A stretch of 64,000 nucleotides of DNA from Rhodocollybia butyracea. Its lineage: Eukaryota; Basidiomycota; Agaricomycetes; Agaricales; Omphalotaceae. Shown one piece after another: positions 9,988 through 21,205 of the stretch. Below the pieces are notes generated by a model, which was not told where the DNA came from, ran no database searches, and was given only the letters and a program-made list of their open reading frames with translations. Made by a program: the position numbers and the translations under genes. The number at the start of each line of letters is the position of its first letter. Position 1 is the stretch's first letter. The stretch lies in contig JADNRY010000279.1 in the NCBI GenBank assembly GCA_015501585.1, forward strand, positions 16,018-80,017, given 5' to 3'.

Positions 9988-12753
9988 TCAGTCAATCGTC
10001 CCCCGCTCATGTGCAAGTTGCATACTCTGCAACTCCTCCCACTGCTGTTTGTTCTGGCTCATGATCTTCGACAAGCCTTCATAGTCTAGCAGTTCAATAT
10101 CACCATCCGAATCACTCCTTGACCCCGACTCCTTCGCCAGCAGACGTTCAATTTCATTTCTCTGTGAGACCAGAGCTTGGAGCGTGCCCAAGTACTTCAT
10201 ATATGAACTGGTGTACTTGGTTCGAAGATCACGATGATTAGCATCGTGACCGTTCGCTAAACGTTTGGTCCTCGGTAGCGGTACTGTTGTGTGAATGCGA
10301 ATGACGAGAGCTAGTAGAAGAGGACGAAGAAGTCACGGTAGGTGGGCTGGGTATTGGAGGGCTAGAGTGACCAGGGTCGGCTTCGTCTTCAGACGAAGTG
10401 TAGATGGGCGACTTTCTCCGAAGCTTGGTAGTTTTGCTAGCGGAGCCTTTGATGGAAGAAGTACTGGCAGTAACTCGTAAAGGTGGCCGGTAACGGCGAA
10501 AGTTCCTTCTTAATCTCTTTTGCTGGAAGAGCCTTTGCTGGAAGAAGTACTGGCAGCAAGTCGTGAAGGTGGCGTAATGGCGAAGGTTCCTTTTTAATCT
10601 TCTTGAGGGGAAGGACGATAGAGGAGAAGGTTCTTTCTTGATAGTCTTGGATGGCACTGAAAGAGAGTTGGAGGCAAGCTTTTTATCGAAAGTTGGATCG
10701 TTTTCAAGTTTGGTCGGCCTCGGCTCCCGTTTATCCCGTTCGCGGTCTGAGCCTCTTTCCTGTTCACGTTCTCTATTCCTATCTGGTTCACGGTGGCGTT
10801 CTCTAGATGGGCCTGTAGCAGCCAAGAGCTGCATGCCATCCTCCGTTTTCCTTTCTTTTACCTCTGGCCTTTATGCTTTCCTCCTCCTCCTCTTCTTTCA
10901 CTTTTTTTCCGCTTGAGAGCCGACATGTCACTCTGTCGGCGCAACGCATCACGATCTTTATGATTTTCTCGTTCCAGAGATACGTCCTTGGGCCTCTCTC
11001 GACCTTGATCCCTATCTTTCTCTCGACTTCTTTTTGATCTTTCTTCGAGTCTTTCTCGACTCTTCTCCTTTGGCCTATCTCTTCCTTTATCCGACTCTCT
11101 ATCAGAATCAATCGCTTCTTCCCGGAGGCGCTTGACTCGTTTCACTGGGTCTGGTCTATCTTCACGAGTATGAACTCCAATACCTCCTGTTCCACTAGAC
11201 GAGGTAGATAGCTCCCCATCTTCCTTTGAGGCTCGTACAGCTTCAGTACGAGAAGTAGAGGCTCGCGGGTCATTTTTGGGATGTGCCTCTGCTGGTCGTC
11301 GGGTCACGTCCTTCATGACTACATCGATTTCCTTAGAGGTAGAGGCAGAGGAGCTGGAACTTCCAGATTTGTTTTCTGAACGTGAGAGCTCAACTGGTTT
11401 CGGAGGTAGCTTATACCCGGATCCCGGCTGTCTGCGCAAAGCCACAGTGGCAGTGGGAGTAAGCGGTGTAGAAGGATTGGAGGAAGAAGGTGCGGGCGAG
11501 GATTTACTAGTCTTCACGGAAAGTGAAGGAGCGGGGCTTGGTCGTGGTTTCGTTTCATCTTTGATCATGACTTCCGTCTTGGCCTCTGTCTTTCGCACCT
11601 TCTTCTCCCTAGCTTCCTTCGAAGAGATTCCACGCTTGGGAGCCGGTACAGGGGTCGATGCTTGTGAAGTAGATGCGGACACGGAAGTGGAACGAGTGAA
11701 TCAGCTGGAATGGGGTTGGCTGGGGGGCGATATCTTGCGTGTTCCCACTTTGGGTCATTCTCTGGAAATCCCAAGAGCTTTAAGAGCTCTGCGCGAGGCA
11801 CGGGCCATGTTGGTGCGTTCCGATTCCGATAGTCTGGGCCATTCATATGGTCGCACCTCGAGCCATGACTCGTTCTTCAAGCGCCATATTCGCAGAGACC
11901 CTTTCGTAGCTGGAACTTGTTTCTGCAACCTGAATAGGAGTAAGTAGGCAGTAGTTTTCCATTAGAAGCACTACATACGAAGGAGAGGGTGTCTAATATC
12001 TCCTGCTTTGTTCTCGTATCTGCATTAGAACCTCCGACTGCCTTGACGGCGTCCTCAGTTGTACGCTCTGCAGTAGCAAGATAATGGATCAATCTGATCT
12101 GTCGTTGTCTATCCTGAGGTTGTTTCGAGGGCTGAGATGGACGCGGAGACAATGCGGAAGAGGAAGAAGTAGAGGCGCTCAGAGCGATAGGTTTCGCCTG
12201 GTCACTAGGTCTAACGGGCTTTCTAAATATATCTGGCTTCTTCTTGGTTTTGGTTGTCGTTGGTGGCAACTCGTTGGCATCGAGGAATCTAGTCCTGGGG
12301 TTATTGCGCCGCTCCGCGGCTGCTGCTGTTTTTTCGTGAATTTTGTTAGCAAGCTCATCGGAAAGTTCACGCTCAGATGATATTGTGAGTCTTCCAACAA
12401 CATTAGCGTAGAACTTCAGCGGAACAGATGGCTTCATTGCCGATGCCGAGCGCAAGTACAAGTCGTGAGGTATCTCCTCGGTCTGGCTTTGGAGGGGGAA
12501 ATGGGATTCTCCGATTACAATGCGACTCTGTTAGAGACATTAGCATATAAGGAGACAAAGAGAACAAAAAGCGCACAGAGCCATCTTCGCCGACGACAAA
12601 GTCTACTTTGGGTTTGCCATTTGGGTCGCTTTGAAGGGCATTCATTGCTTCCATCGACAAACGCAGAAGCATTCCGTGCTTTGGCCTCGAGTACATTGGC
12701 TCTCCTGGCCTCGACTGGCCTTGGAGAGTGTATGTGGCATTGGAGAGCAACAT
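9988..12753 (-). CDS. ELL: RNA polymerase II elongation factor ELL-like
   Basis: ELL family proteins bind elongating RNA polymerase II and suppress pausing. The ATG at 12751-12753 gives MLLSNATYTLQGQS. The N-terminal domain includes LLRLSMEAMNALQ, then after a 49-nt intron SRIVIGESHFPLQSQ and LYLRSASAMKPSVPLKFYAN. The winged-helix part reads RQIRLIHYLATAERTTEDAV, then KQVPATKGSLRIWRLKNESW and EWPRLSESER. The middle is a long Ser/Lys/Arg-rich linker. The C-terminus (LRTKYTSSYMKYLGTLQALV onward) has the tyrosine-rich helical look of the occludin-ELL end. One extra T at 11762-11770 breaks the frame between KALGI and PENDPKWEH. The call rests on the overall order of blocks; no search was run. Confidence 0.75.
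10440..10620. repeat. Imperfect tandem repeat (about 75-bp units) in ELL linker
   Basis: Two to three diverged copies of a unit holding GGAAGAAGTACTGGCAG and a following GGCGAAAGTTCCTTCTTAATC-like block lie head to tail. On the coding strand each copy can encode an IKKEPSPL-like piece, but successive copies are not in one frame. Exon limits across this part of ELL are therefore uncertain. Confidence 0.7.
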
Positions 12754-12958
12754 CAAAGTAAAGAAGCAAGTGCCACTAAAGAGGAGACAAGGATCACATG
12801 TACAGCCACCACCAATGTTCCCGTTTATTGTTGGCCCGAACGAGATCACAACGCGTCTGTCAGCGACAACAATAGCTACAGCTCTGCCACAAATGCCGTA
12901 TGTTTTCACAAGCATGTAAAAATTGATCATCAAGACTTCAACTTTGCTTTCAACCCTC

Positions 12959-15468
12959 ATGAGGACTCTCCTCGGGCTGCTCGCTATATCTGCAACGGCT
13001 ATTGCATTTGAAGACTCTGTTACAGATTATGCACCGTCCGTCAATATCGCTTGTCCTAATCTTGAAACAACAGCGTTTGTCCGTGAATGGAACGCTACGA
13101 ACCAGACACTCAACCCAGCCGAAGAGGAGTATGTCAACACGCGCATAAATACCACCATCGCACAAGCATGGAATGATTGGCTTGGTAATGGCTCACAACT
13201 TGGCTATAATATAACTGCCTTCCAGGGAAACTTTCCTAAAATTGGGTTAGCTCTTCCGGGAGGAGGACTTCGAGCGGCACAAGTCGGTGCTGCCGCACTA
13301 AGTGGCATCGATGCGAGAAACGACTCAGCCAAAACTGCAGGCACTGGCGGTCTGTTGCAGGTCTCATCCTATCTAAGTGGACTATCTGGTATGGCTCACA
13401 TCTATTTTAGCTTTCCTTACTAACTGCGCACAGGAGGTTCCTGGGTAACGGGCTCGTTATACTTCAACAACTTTCCTACCCTAAATGATCTCGTTTTCGG
13501 TAATGGTAACAACCTCACTGGGTGGCTACTGGACCTTGCGTTTGCCTCACCCGACGGCGACGATGTATTCTCAGAATACAATCAGTACTTTTATGGCAGT
13601 ATTCTCTGGAGTGTAATGTCAAAGGCCAATACCGGAATGTAAGTATGCCATTGATGCTTTTGGAATGATACATTGACTCTGCTGCGTAGAGACACGTCCA
13701 TCACCGATCCTTGGGCAAGAATGATCTCCTACCATTTCCTTAACCAGACCAGTCGCAGCAACTTTTTCACCAATGACACTGCTCACGGTGCTGGGCAACT
13801 CTGGTCCAATATACCAACGATACCGGCTTGGCAGCAGCGCCTAACACCTTTTCCTATCCTCGTCACAGATTCCCGACCACAAGGAGATAATGCTACCACC
13901 GCTTTGGGTTTGACTCCTACCGTGTACGAGGTATAATCTTATTTGCTTGTAACAACCGTGCAGTCGTTTTAACTGTTCACACGTGTAGATTACGCCTTTC
14001 GAATTTGCGTCGTACGACCCCGGCCTATCAGCGGGCGTCAATCTCACGTTTGCTGGTACACCGATGACAAACTCAAAACCTGTCAACGCTTCTGCCTGCG
14101 TAACTGGTTTTGATCAGGCTGGGTTTATGATGGGTACCAGTGCCAGTTTGTTCAATGTAAGTGTCAACTAGCATAATAATCAACAAGTATTCATCGTCCA
14201 TCAGCAAATTCTGGATTTTGCCCACAATACGCTTCAAGATTTTTCTTCTTCGGATTCGAATGCCTTGCTTTATGTGCTATCTAGGCAATTAACTGAAGTT
14301 CGAACTCGAGCCGACGACGTGGCAAACTGGTATTCGCCGTTTAACGGTCTCAAACCATCGACATATGAGGATTCCAACTCTACTTGGCTGTCGTTGCTCG
14401 ACGGGGCTTCAAACGGAGAGAATATCCCCTTGGCGCCTCTTTTCGTAAAAGAAAGGGCATTAGATGTCATAGTGCCTTTGGATAGCAGTGCGGATGACAC
14501 GAATAATTGGCCCAAGCAAGTCCTTTTTATAGATGGCTACTATTTAGCTAACATAGTCACCGCAGTGGAACTGGATTATTGATCAGCGCGCAGCGGCAAC
14601 AACAACTTCTCCAAGCATCTCATCAGGCGTTCCCGCCTCTACCTCAGGATGCACAGGCTTTCATCGATACCGGTGCTAGAGAGCGGCCGACTTTCTTTGG
14701 CTGCGATCCCACGCAAAATCCCCCAGAGTTCCCGCTGATTATATATATCCCCAACACCCCGCCGTTTAATGGCGACGCCCCAGCGGCAAAGTGAGTCATT
14801 CAGTATATCATTGTTTCCAAACAGCGGTTCTCATCTCATCCATAGCACTGGCACCTTCCAGCTACAATACACAGCAAAGGCATCTCAAGTACTATTCGAC
14901 CAAGTGCACAACAACACCATATCTGGGTTCGTCCCAAATACCACCCACGCCGATCCAAACTTTGGCAGGTGCCTCCAATGCGCTGCTGTCGATCGGGCAC
15001 GATATAAACTGTCTCCCATAGTGAATCGGTCTGAGTTTTGTCAAACCTGCTTCACGCAGTACTGCTTTAATCCTGAGGCTCCTCCCAGTCTTTCAGAGGT
15101 CCCCGATCGACAGCAATTGTTTGTTGACCCAGATCCGCAGGGACTGGTAGACTTTTTGTCTGCAAACAAGTTCAAGTTAATTGGTGGACTGGTCGGTCTC
15201 ATTGTGTTCATCGCATTACTTGTTGGGGGACTGTGAGTTTTTTCAGCATCTTTCTTTACTGTGAGCTCATTTTTATTGTTTTAGAATATGGTGGAAGAAG
15301 CGCAGGGACAAGCAATTCTTTACGCAATACCATCAAGTCAGCGCACTTCATGAAGAGGAAGAGGCGACGATGAAGAGGTACACTCAGTATCTTCGTCCAG
15401 AAGCATATGAAATGCCGTCTCACAGAGGCTCGCTCTACTCTGACCATGGGTCTTCAACGGCATTTTAA
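12959..15468 (+). CDS. Phospholipase B / lysophospholipase with C-terminal membrane anchor
   Basis: Secretory enzyme releasing fatty acids from phospholipids and lysophospholipids at the cell surface. Eight exons (12959-13388, 13434-13637, 13690-13930, 13989-14156, 14205-14515, 14565-14790, 14846-15232, 15285-15468) sum to 716 codons plus stop. A signal peptide opens the protein (MRTLLGLLAISATAIAF). Catalytic blocks are present: GLALPGGGLRAAQ with the conserved Arg, SGLSGGSW with the nucleophile Ser, and LLDGASNGENIPL with the Asp. Later come PLDSSADDTNNWPNGTGLL and several N-glycosylation sites. Near the end is one helix (LIGGLVGLIVFIALLVGGL) and a basic tail, instead of the GPI signal of many fungal homologues. 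Intron 14516-14564 has a GC donor. Confidence 0.93.
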
Positions 15469-15741
15469 ACGGGGTCAGGGTTTTGTGGACAATCTTTTGC
15501 GGACATCTTTTCGGTTGATCTTCTCACTTTACTTACGCTTTTACATTTCACGGACTTATGAATATTGTTTTCATACTTACAGCCTACTGCCTCGATGACC
15601 CTTTACGCCTCTGTTCATAATGACATCGCATTTACAGTATATTAGTATAATAAATCTTACAAAAGCAAAAGCAAATTTCAGGTAAAGTGAAGGTTACAAA
15701 GATCTTGTCAACAATATAGATCCCGTATTGTTTTACATCGA

Positions 15742-17807
15742 CTAGGATATCTCGTCCAATGTCATGTCGCCAGGAATCGAATCCAAAACTTGAGAGGTGG
15801 GTGTTTTCGCAACTCTTACCTCAAAGCTCTTATTCAGACTCACAAGTGGAGGTTTTGCCATCCTTGTGAACCTGGTCCCCAGTTTCATCTCGTGTGGGAC
15901 TGCGACAGACTTGTACATGTCCAACTCGTTCTGGAGGTTCTGATTTTGTGCAGTCATTGTCTCATTTGTTCGCGTCGACAGTAGGAGTTTCTGCAGCAAG
16001 ACGTTAGCGAGACGAAGCATGGTAATTACTTCAAACTGGACTCGCCTGTTTGGTATCTGATAACTCGTTCCTTATCTTCTCGACGTACATTATCCTCTGT
16101 CCAGGATTCTGGTGACCGATAATCTCAGCATTGGCTTTGCTCAGTCGTTGAGCCTCGTCCTCTGCCAAAGTGTTACGAGCTAACAGTCCTTCTACTTCTT
16201 CTGACAGCGAATGATAGGCTTCCTGGAAGCGCTCAGCGTCCGTAAGCTCATTTGTTAGCCTTATGCAAGAAATTTAATACAAGCTCAAAGATCGAAAAGC
16301 AATACTTACTGCTCATTTTCTGCTCTCAGCCCATCCTCTGCCATACGCAACTTTTGAACTGCGATCGTTAAACGATGGACGACATCCTTTTCCTTCCGCA
16401 GTGCATCCCCACTCTTAAGGACCTCTGTCTTCAACATTGCTTCGAGCTCCGTTACCTGTTGCTTAAACATATTCGACGACGATCTGAGGCTTTCAGCAGT
16501 AACAGTCGTTACTTGCAAAAGCTGCTGCACAGTGTCTCGCTGCATTTCAACCTCCCGGAGTTTGGAAGCAACAGCAGCAGTTGCCCGTAACTCTGCCTCT
16601 ACATCTGCATACGCCACCAGTAAATCATCATTTTGTAGATGATACAATTCCGCTTCCAACTGCAGATTTTCAATGGTAGTCCGTGTGATGTTTCTTTCCA
16701 GTTCCTGCTGGTCTTGGTCCAGACAGGCGATAACATCATCCAGTATAGCGAATGAAGGCAGTAAGGGGGGTTGCGCAGCTGCGCGTTCGAGGGAAAGTGA
16801 TAGTTCTTGTTCCATATGTTTCAGAGACCTCCGTAAGAGTTGGTTTTCCTCTTTCGTTTGTCGGATAAGATTTGCCAACTCAGATACCTGTCCCTCGGTA
16901 TTCCCCAGTTTCCGAGTGAAACGTGCAACTTGTAGCTGGAGATTGGCGTTTTCGAGCCTGATTCGTTCATATGTGGGTTTTGGAATCATGCTTGCAGCGA
17001 GCACACTATACTGCTCTGCCACCTTGCCAATCATATCATTGTGTTCTCGAAGCTGTTCCAAAAGGGATTCTTCTGTGGATTCCGCATTCGAAGTCGTTTT
17101 ATGTAGTTCGTCGCGAGTTGTAACAATCTCCAGCTTCAAGTTTTCCACCGACAGTTTCATCTTACCAGCTTCAGCGTCCTGCTTCATCTTTGTTTCCTTC
17201 AGCTGGTTCTCTGCCATCTCACGTTTCTTCCTCTCGGCAGCCAAAACTCTTTTCCAAGTCCGCAATCCTCTTATCCCGTTCCTTCATTTCATCTCTCCGC
17301 ATTGTCTCTAGCGACTGTAATGCTTTCTTCGTATCCGCAATGTCACCGTGTTTTGCCGTCATCTGGGATCGCTGGTGCTCCGACATGCGAAGTTTCACCC
17401 CAAGGTCCTTGATTTCGGCTTTATCAGTATTGGCAATCCTTTTGAGCTCGTCCACACGCTGCTCAAGGGCTTCTTTCTGTTTCTTTTGTTTGTCCGCGCG
17501 CTCGGTTAGTTCGGAATTGGCTTTCTGGAGACGTGCGAGCTCAAGTTTCAGTCGTTCAACTTCGACTTGATGCTATAATAAGCCTTAAGATTCGTCGGAG
17601 ACTAGTTGAAATTATCACATACTGTTTTCTTTCCATCGTTATGTATCCTTTCCAAATTATTTACCTTGCACTGAAGCACGGTATATCGGTCAGCGGCATT
17701 GAGCGTGGTGCTAGGCTTCGACGTGGTCCTCTTGAGGTCTGAGTTCACGCGAGGTCAGAACATATCTAGAATGGTAAAGTTTAAAATGCACCAGGAATTT
17801 CGGACAT
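15742..17807 (-). CDS. Long coiled-coil protein with HMMR C-terminal-like motif
   Basis: Nearly the whole protein is heptad-type coiled coil, for example KANSELTERADKQKKQKEAL and many Glu/Lys/Leu runs. It starts at ATG 17805-17807 (MSEIP), with two short introns before the coil. Near the C-terminus it has GHQNPGQRIMYVEKIR, which resembles the conserved motif of hyaluronan-mediated motility receptor (RHAMM), a spindle and microtubule protein. A cytoskeletal or spindle role is therefore an inference. An extra T at 17240-17248 splits the frame between DLEKS and LAAERKKREM. The last intron (15991-16045) uses a GC donor. The end is PGDMTLDEIS. It converges on the phospholipase B gene. Confidence 0.72.
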
Positions 17808-17853
17808 CTTTTGCTTTGAAAATATACTGGAACGTCCTTCGTTTACAAGTTGC

Positions 17854-18071
17854 CTATGGGTTTTCCCCAGATGAATAAGGTATCTCGACAATTGAGAGCA
17901 CCTTGATATAATCCTCGGACCGATCTGGGACGACAACCAAGGTAAGCTGGTAACCGCTTGTCAAGGTCAGGAAGAAGTTCGAACAACTTGTTTGTTGAAA
18001 TCACGTGGGCGCGGAATGCGTCAGGTCCGGTCAAAGCGCTTCGTACTCAACGTCACAACTCTCAACGCCAT
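17854..18071 (-). CDS. Possible small protein of about 70 residues, two apparent indels
   Basis: Not recognised. Three overlapping frame segments read like one protein if one T is dropped at 18033-18035 and one C at 17941-17942. It would start MALRVVTLSTKRL at ATG 18069-18071, continue FRAHVISTNKLFELLPDLDK and end EDYIKVLSIVEIPYSSGENP at TAG 17854-17856. The same kind of homopolymer error breaks the neighbouring genes, so the reading is plausible but unproven. There is no signal peptide or membrane helix. A plus-strand frame (17958-18203) overlaps it but has poor composition. Confidence 0.4.
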
Positions 18072-18385
18072 TCCTTGTTCACTGATGTTCGCTCAGTAGT
18101 ATCATCAGTTGCTACCAAGATATATGCATGGAGGAAAGTGTTCCGGCATCAAACTGCCGAGAACTTTCTTGACCGGGCTGCCGCTCCGATACGACCGGCT
18201 TAAAAAGTGCTATGTTCGTAGTGGCATACAGAGGGGGTAGGCAGGGCTACTCAAGCATCATGCTAAATATCTGTTACAGTCCAACCAGCTCTACCTATTA
18301 TATCACTTATCTGAGTTTAGGGGCGGGTTTGCGCTCGCGCTGAGCCTCTCAGACTTAAATCATGCTGCTTCAAGTTCTTGATGTC
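18072..18385. other. Intergenic region upstream of tRNA-His
   Basis: About 310 bp with no gene I can support. It holds the promoter of the small minus-strand gene, if that gene is real. Confidence 0.5.
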
Positions 18386-18473
18386 GTCCCTGTCGATTAG
18401 TGGTCAAATCATCACGTTGTGGCTGTATATCTGCAACTCCGTGAAGCCGGGAGCTCGAATCTCCCCAGGGACA
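18386..18473 (+). tRNA. tRNA-His (GTG) with 16-nt intron
   Basis: A full cloverleaf can be drawn. The acceptor stem is GTCCCTG with CAGGGAC (18386-18392 with 18466-18472). The D stem is GAT with ATC around loop TAGTGGTCAA. The anticodon stem is TCACG (18412-18416) with CGTGA (18440-18444). The T stem is GGGAG with CTCCC. The anticodon loop begins TTGTGG, so the anticodon is GTG. The intron is 18423-18438, at the usual place one base 3' of the anticodon. The discriminator base is A, and TTTT follows at 18477-18480 as a Pol III terminator. The T loop reads CTCGAAT, with C where nearly all tRNAs have T54. Confidence 0.85.
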
Positions 18474-18749
18474 TTACTTTTGATGCAAGCAGCTGCAATT
18501 TTTTTCAATTTTAATCTGCATTGATCATGGCACAGAAACAAATGATTATTGACCAGCCAGACAACATTTACCATATAATTTGACCCCTGCTTTAGCCTTA
18601 ATGGATAAAACAGTACAACAATGTAAAGCATCTCCGAGTCTGATAGTTATATTGTCGACGCAGAAACTATCGGCCATCACTGAAAATCACTCTCGATCAC
18701 CTCCCTCAGTCGTGAATACATCACAATAAAACTGATTCGTAGCAGACGA

Positions 18750-19946
18750 CTACGATTTCGATTTCTTCTTTTTTTGCGGTTTCTGATTTTCTACTGTAGC
18801 CTCTTCGGCTTTCCGTTTCTTCTTCTTCATCCTCTCGTCCTTCTCCGCAGTTGCTTTTTCCACCTCCTTCTGATGCTGTTGAGTTAATTCAGTACTGGCT
18901 TCAGTCTGTTTCTTCGTCAAAGCCTGGAAACCGTCATCATCAGTATCAACAGCCTCGTCGCTGTCTTCTTCTTCTTCGTCGCCATCCATCAACATCCTAT
19001 CTACGACATCCTTTTCCTCGCTGCTTTGTGCCCTCCCTAACGGGACGTGTAAAGGTGAAAACGGATCATGCTGTATGGATCCCAGTAGGGAAAGCATCTC
19101 GTTCGCAACCGTTAGCCTAGAAGGTTCCCGCGTCAGATTTGCGACAGATAGTGAGCGAACTAGAATTACATACCCGACAACGGTAAACTCGAGATACCCA
19201 TCATCTTCACCGAGTGGGGATCCAGTGACGCGATGTATCCATTTTCCACTTCCTTCTTCCGACGAATGCTTTTCCTCATCCACCTCTGCACCAGCACCAA
19301 ATTCTGGATCATTCTCCGCGGGGCCATACTGGAACTCCCAATTGTCTGTCGGGATATGATGTCGTGGTATTGAGACATTGAAAGTTTTGTGTACAAGTAA
19401 TGATATGTGGTCTGGAGAGCATAGACTAATCTTTCCAACTAGAAATGAGTTCAGACGCGAAAAAAAGTGGTCATAAATGGCTCATCCACGTACCGAGTTT
19501 TCATACCAACAAGTGGCCTCCAAACGGTAGCATCAAAAATAATTTTGCAAACCAAGAACGGACAATCGGCTTGGATAGCCGCCGTGTCTTCCTTGAAGGA
19601 TACATTTGAATGGGAAAGGACTACGCCGTCAAGAGCTGGGATATATCTGCATACCGTTTAGAGCTCGTCAGAGCGGCTTGACGTGAACTTACCGCATAAT
19701 CATAGAGTCCAGCATTTCTTCTACCCCAGCTCTAGGATTGTTTGAAAATACAGGGGAAATAGAAACGACCAAGGACGATTGAACAACCTGAAATGCAGTT
19801 TCCTTTCCTTTGCCCTTGTCTTTTTTTGTCTCTGTATCTGCATTTGGTGCATGCGATTTCACGTCTCGTTTAGTCTTTTTCTTCGGAGTTGATGTTCCCT
19901 CTTGGGACTGTTTCCGTTTTTTGAACGCCTGAGCTGCAACAGGCAT
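18750..19946 (-). CDS. RPA43: DNA-directed RNA polymerase I subunit RPA43
   Basis: Stalk subunit of RNA polymerase I, which makes rRNA in the nucleolus; it contacts the initiation factor Rrn3. The start is taken at ATG 19944-19946 (MPVAAQAFKKRKQSQ). A basic Lys-rich segment follows. The Rpb7-like N-terminal domain has SSLVVSISPVFSNNPRAGVE and EMLDSMIMR, and then after an intron IPALDGVVLSHSNVSF. The OB-fold part includes LVGKISLCSPDHISLLVHKT and FNVSIPRHHIP. The tail is acidic then Lys-rich (EEEEDSDEAVDTDDD, and KPQKKKKSKS at the end), which is nucleolar in character. Three short introns are needed. An upstream in-frame ATG (to 20027) would add about 27 residues and run into the PAM16 promoter. 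Confidence 0.85.
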
Positions 19947-20036
19947 GATGATTTCAGTCAAAAAAAAGTTATCGTAGTTCACGTGCCTGCCGGTCTTTTC
20001 TTCCGCGACTCTTAGCTCTGGCAGCATTTCGCTAAA
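19947..20036. promoter_or_regulatory. 90-bp bidirectional promoter of RPA43 and PAM16
   Basis: Only 90 bp separate the two chosen start codons on opposite strands. Both genes are housekeeping, so a shared promoter is likely. If RPA43 starts at the upstream ATG, the gap is only about 10 bp. No named element was identified. Confidence 0.55.
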
Positions 20037-20701
20037 ATGGTCAGTGTAATGCCTAGTCTAATGTACTTTTTTCTCATAATCTTCTAGTCCTCACCTCGTG
20101 CTGTTATTCAAATTCTAATCACCGGTACTCAAATTTTGGGCAAAGCTTTTCTTGAAGCAGGACGGCAAGCAGCCAAAAGTGCGTCTCTGAAAAAGCAAAA
20201 ATTTATTAAATTTGTTGACCAGTTATTCCAGATGCAAGAGCGCCAGCACATGCAGTGGGCGGTGATGTTGCTGGAGTTGGAAACGCTAGTTTCTGGCTCA
20301 ATAACAGACCAGCTCACACGACAACATCGGATGACTCTGGACGAAGCACATCTCATTCTAAACGTGAAACGGGGAGAAGAGATGGAAAATATTTTACAAG
20401 CACGCCCTTTACTATCTCTGCTTGGACCTGACATTTATTTTCTTTGAACAGCACTACGAGCATCTCTTCAAAGCCAACTCTCCTCCTGCACCTCCTCCGA
20501 AATCCGCAACACCTGCACCAAGAGCAAAGGCTGTCAACCAATTCCATTCACATTATCTTCAATCCAAAGTTGTTCGTGCTCGTGAACGGATAGAAGGCAG
20601 AGAGCAAAATGGCGGCAGAAGCAGAGGTAGAGCAAAAATCTGCCACAGCAGATTCATCGCAACCTCCACCGCCTCCACCGCCTGCATCAGGATCATCCTG
20701 A
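20037..20701 (+). CDS. PAM16: Mitochondrial import motor subunit Tim16/Pam16 (two apparent indels)
   Basis: J-like protein of the presequence translocase motor in the inner mitochondrial membrane; it partners Pam18 and restrains its stimulation of mtHsp70. The coding part of exon 1 is just the ATG (20037-20039). After intron 20040-20087 comes SSPRAVIQILITGTQILGKA and FLEAGRQAAK. After a second intron come NARAPAHAVGGDVAGVGNAS, then RQHRMTLDEAHLILNVKR, and after a GC-donor intron (20400-20451) HYEHLFKANSP, all family hallmarks. An extra T at 20290-20292 and an extra G at 20596-20597 break the frame. Correcting them gives a normal length and a Pro-rich end (QPPPPPPPASGSS). The HPD motif is absent, as expected for Pam16. 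Confidence 0.88.
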
Positions 20702-21205
20702 CCTAGACCACGGTGGCATACGTTATAGATCTAATGCATTGTATCCTCTTATAATGACACTCACACCTCATCCTCGTCGCACTATCCAAGGAATAATACG
20801 AGTTAGACAAAGGCGAATGGCCTTTAGTCGTTGAAACGTTTGTGCCGCACCGAACTATCCTTGCTACTACTTCCTTCGTGCGAGTGTACAAGTCACTCTT
20901 TCATGATCAATGGTGCTGCTGCCTTGGCGGTCCGTGTGTCAAAAGCAATACTCAAAACCCCGAGAGCGCCTCAATCACTTCTTTGTTTCTATCAGCAAAA
21001 GCCTGTTCGTTTGATTTCCTTCCACACAAAGGGCCTGAGATATAAAACGGAAATGCCCTTCGTTTCTGGATAACCTACTTTACCTTCCTTACTCTTTTTC
21101 GAATCCAAGCTGCAGGCAGCCAAAGTTGGTACGAACTTCAATCTCACGTCATTCGATATTAAATGAACTCTTATCGTCAGTTAACATTTGTCGCTCCTTC
21201 CCAAG
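20702..21205. other. Intergenic region
   Basis: About 500 bp with overlapping small frames but no motif or good splice structure. It holds the PAM16 3' UTR and the promoter of the next gene. Confidence 0.5.

Noticed and set aside
11780..11830. Very short intron (13-40 nt) to fix the ELL frame
   Set aside because: It would delete a conserved helix and is shorter than any other intron here; a one-base insertion fits better.
11276..11947. 223-codon open frame on the plus strand
   Set aside because: It lies opposite the Ser/Arg-rich ELL coding sequence; composition is that of a shadow frame.
16673..17311. 212-codon plus-strand frame
   Set aside because: Opposite strand of the coiled-coil gene; Ser/Cys-rich shadow with no motif.
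17958..18203. 81-codon plus-strand frame
   Set aside because: Opposite the candidate small minus gene; Arg-rich with no motif.
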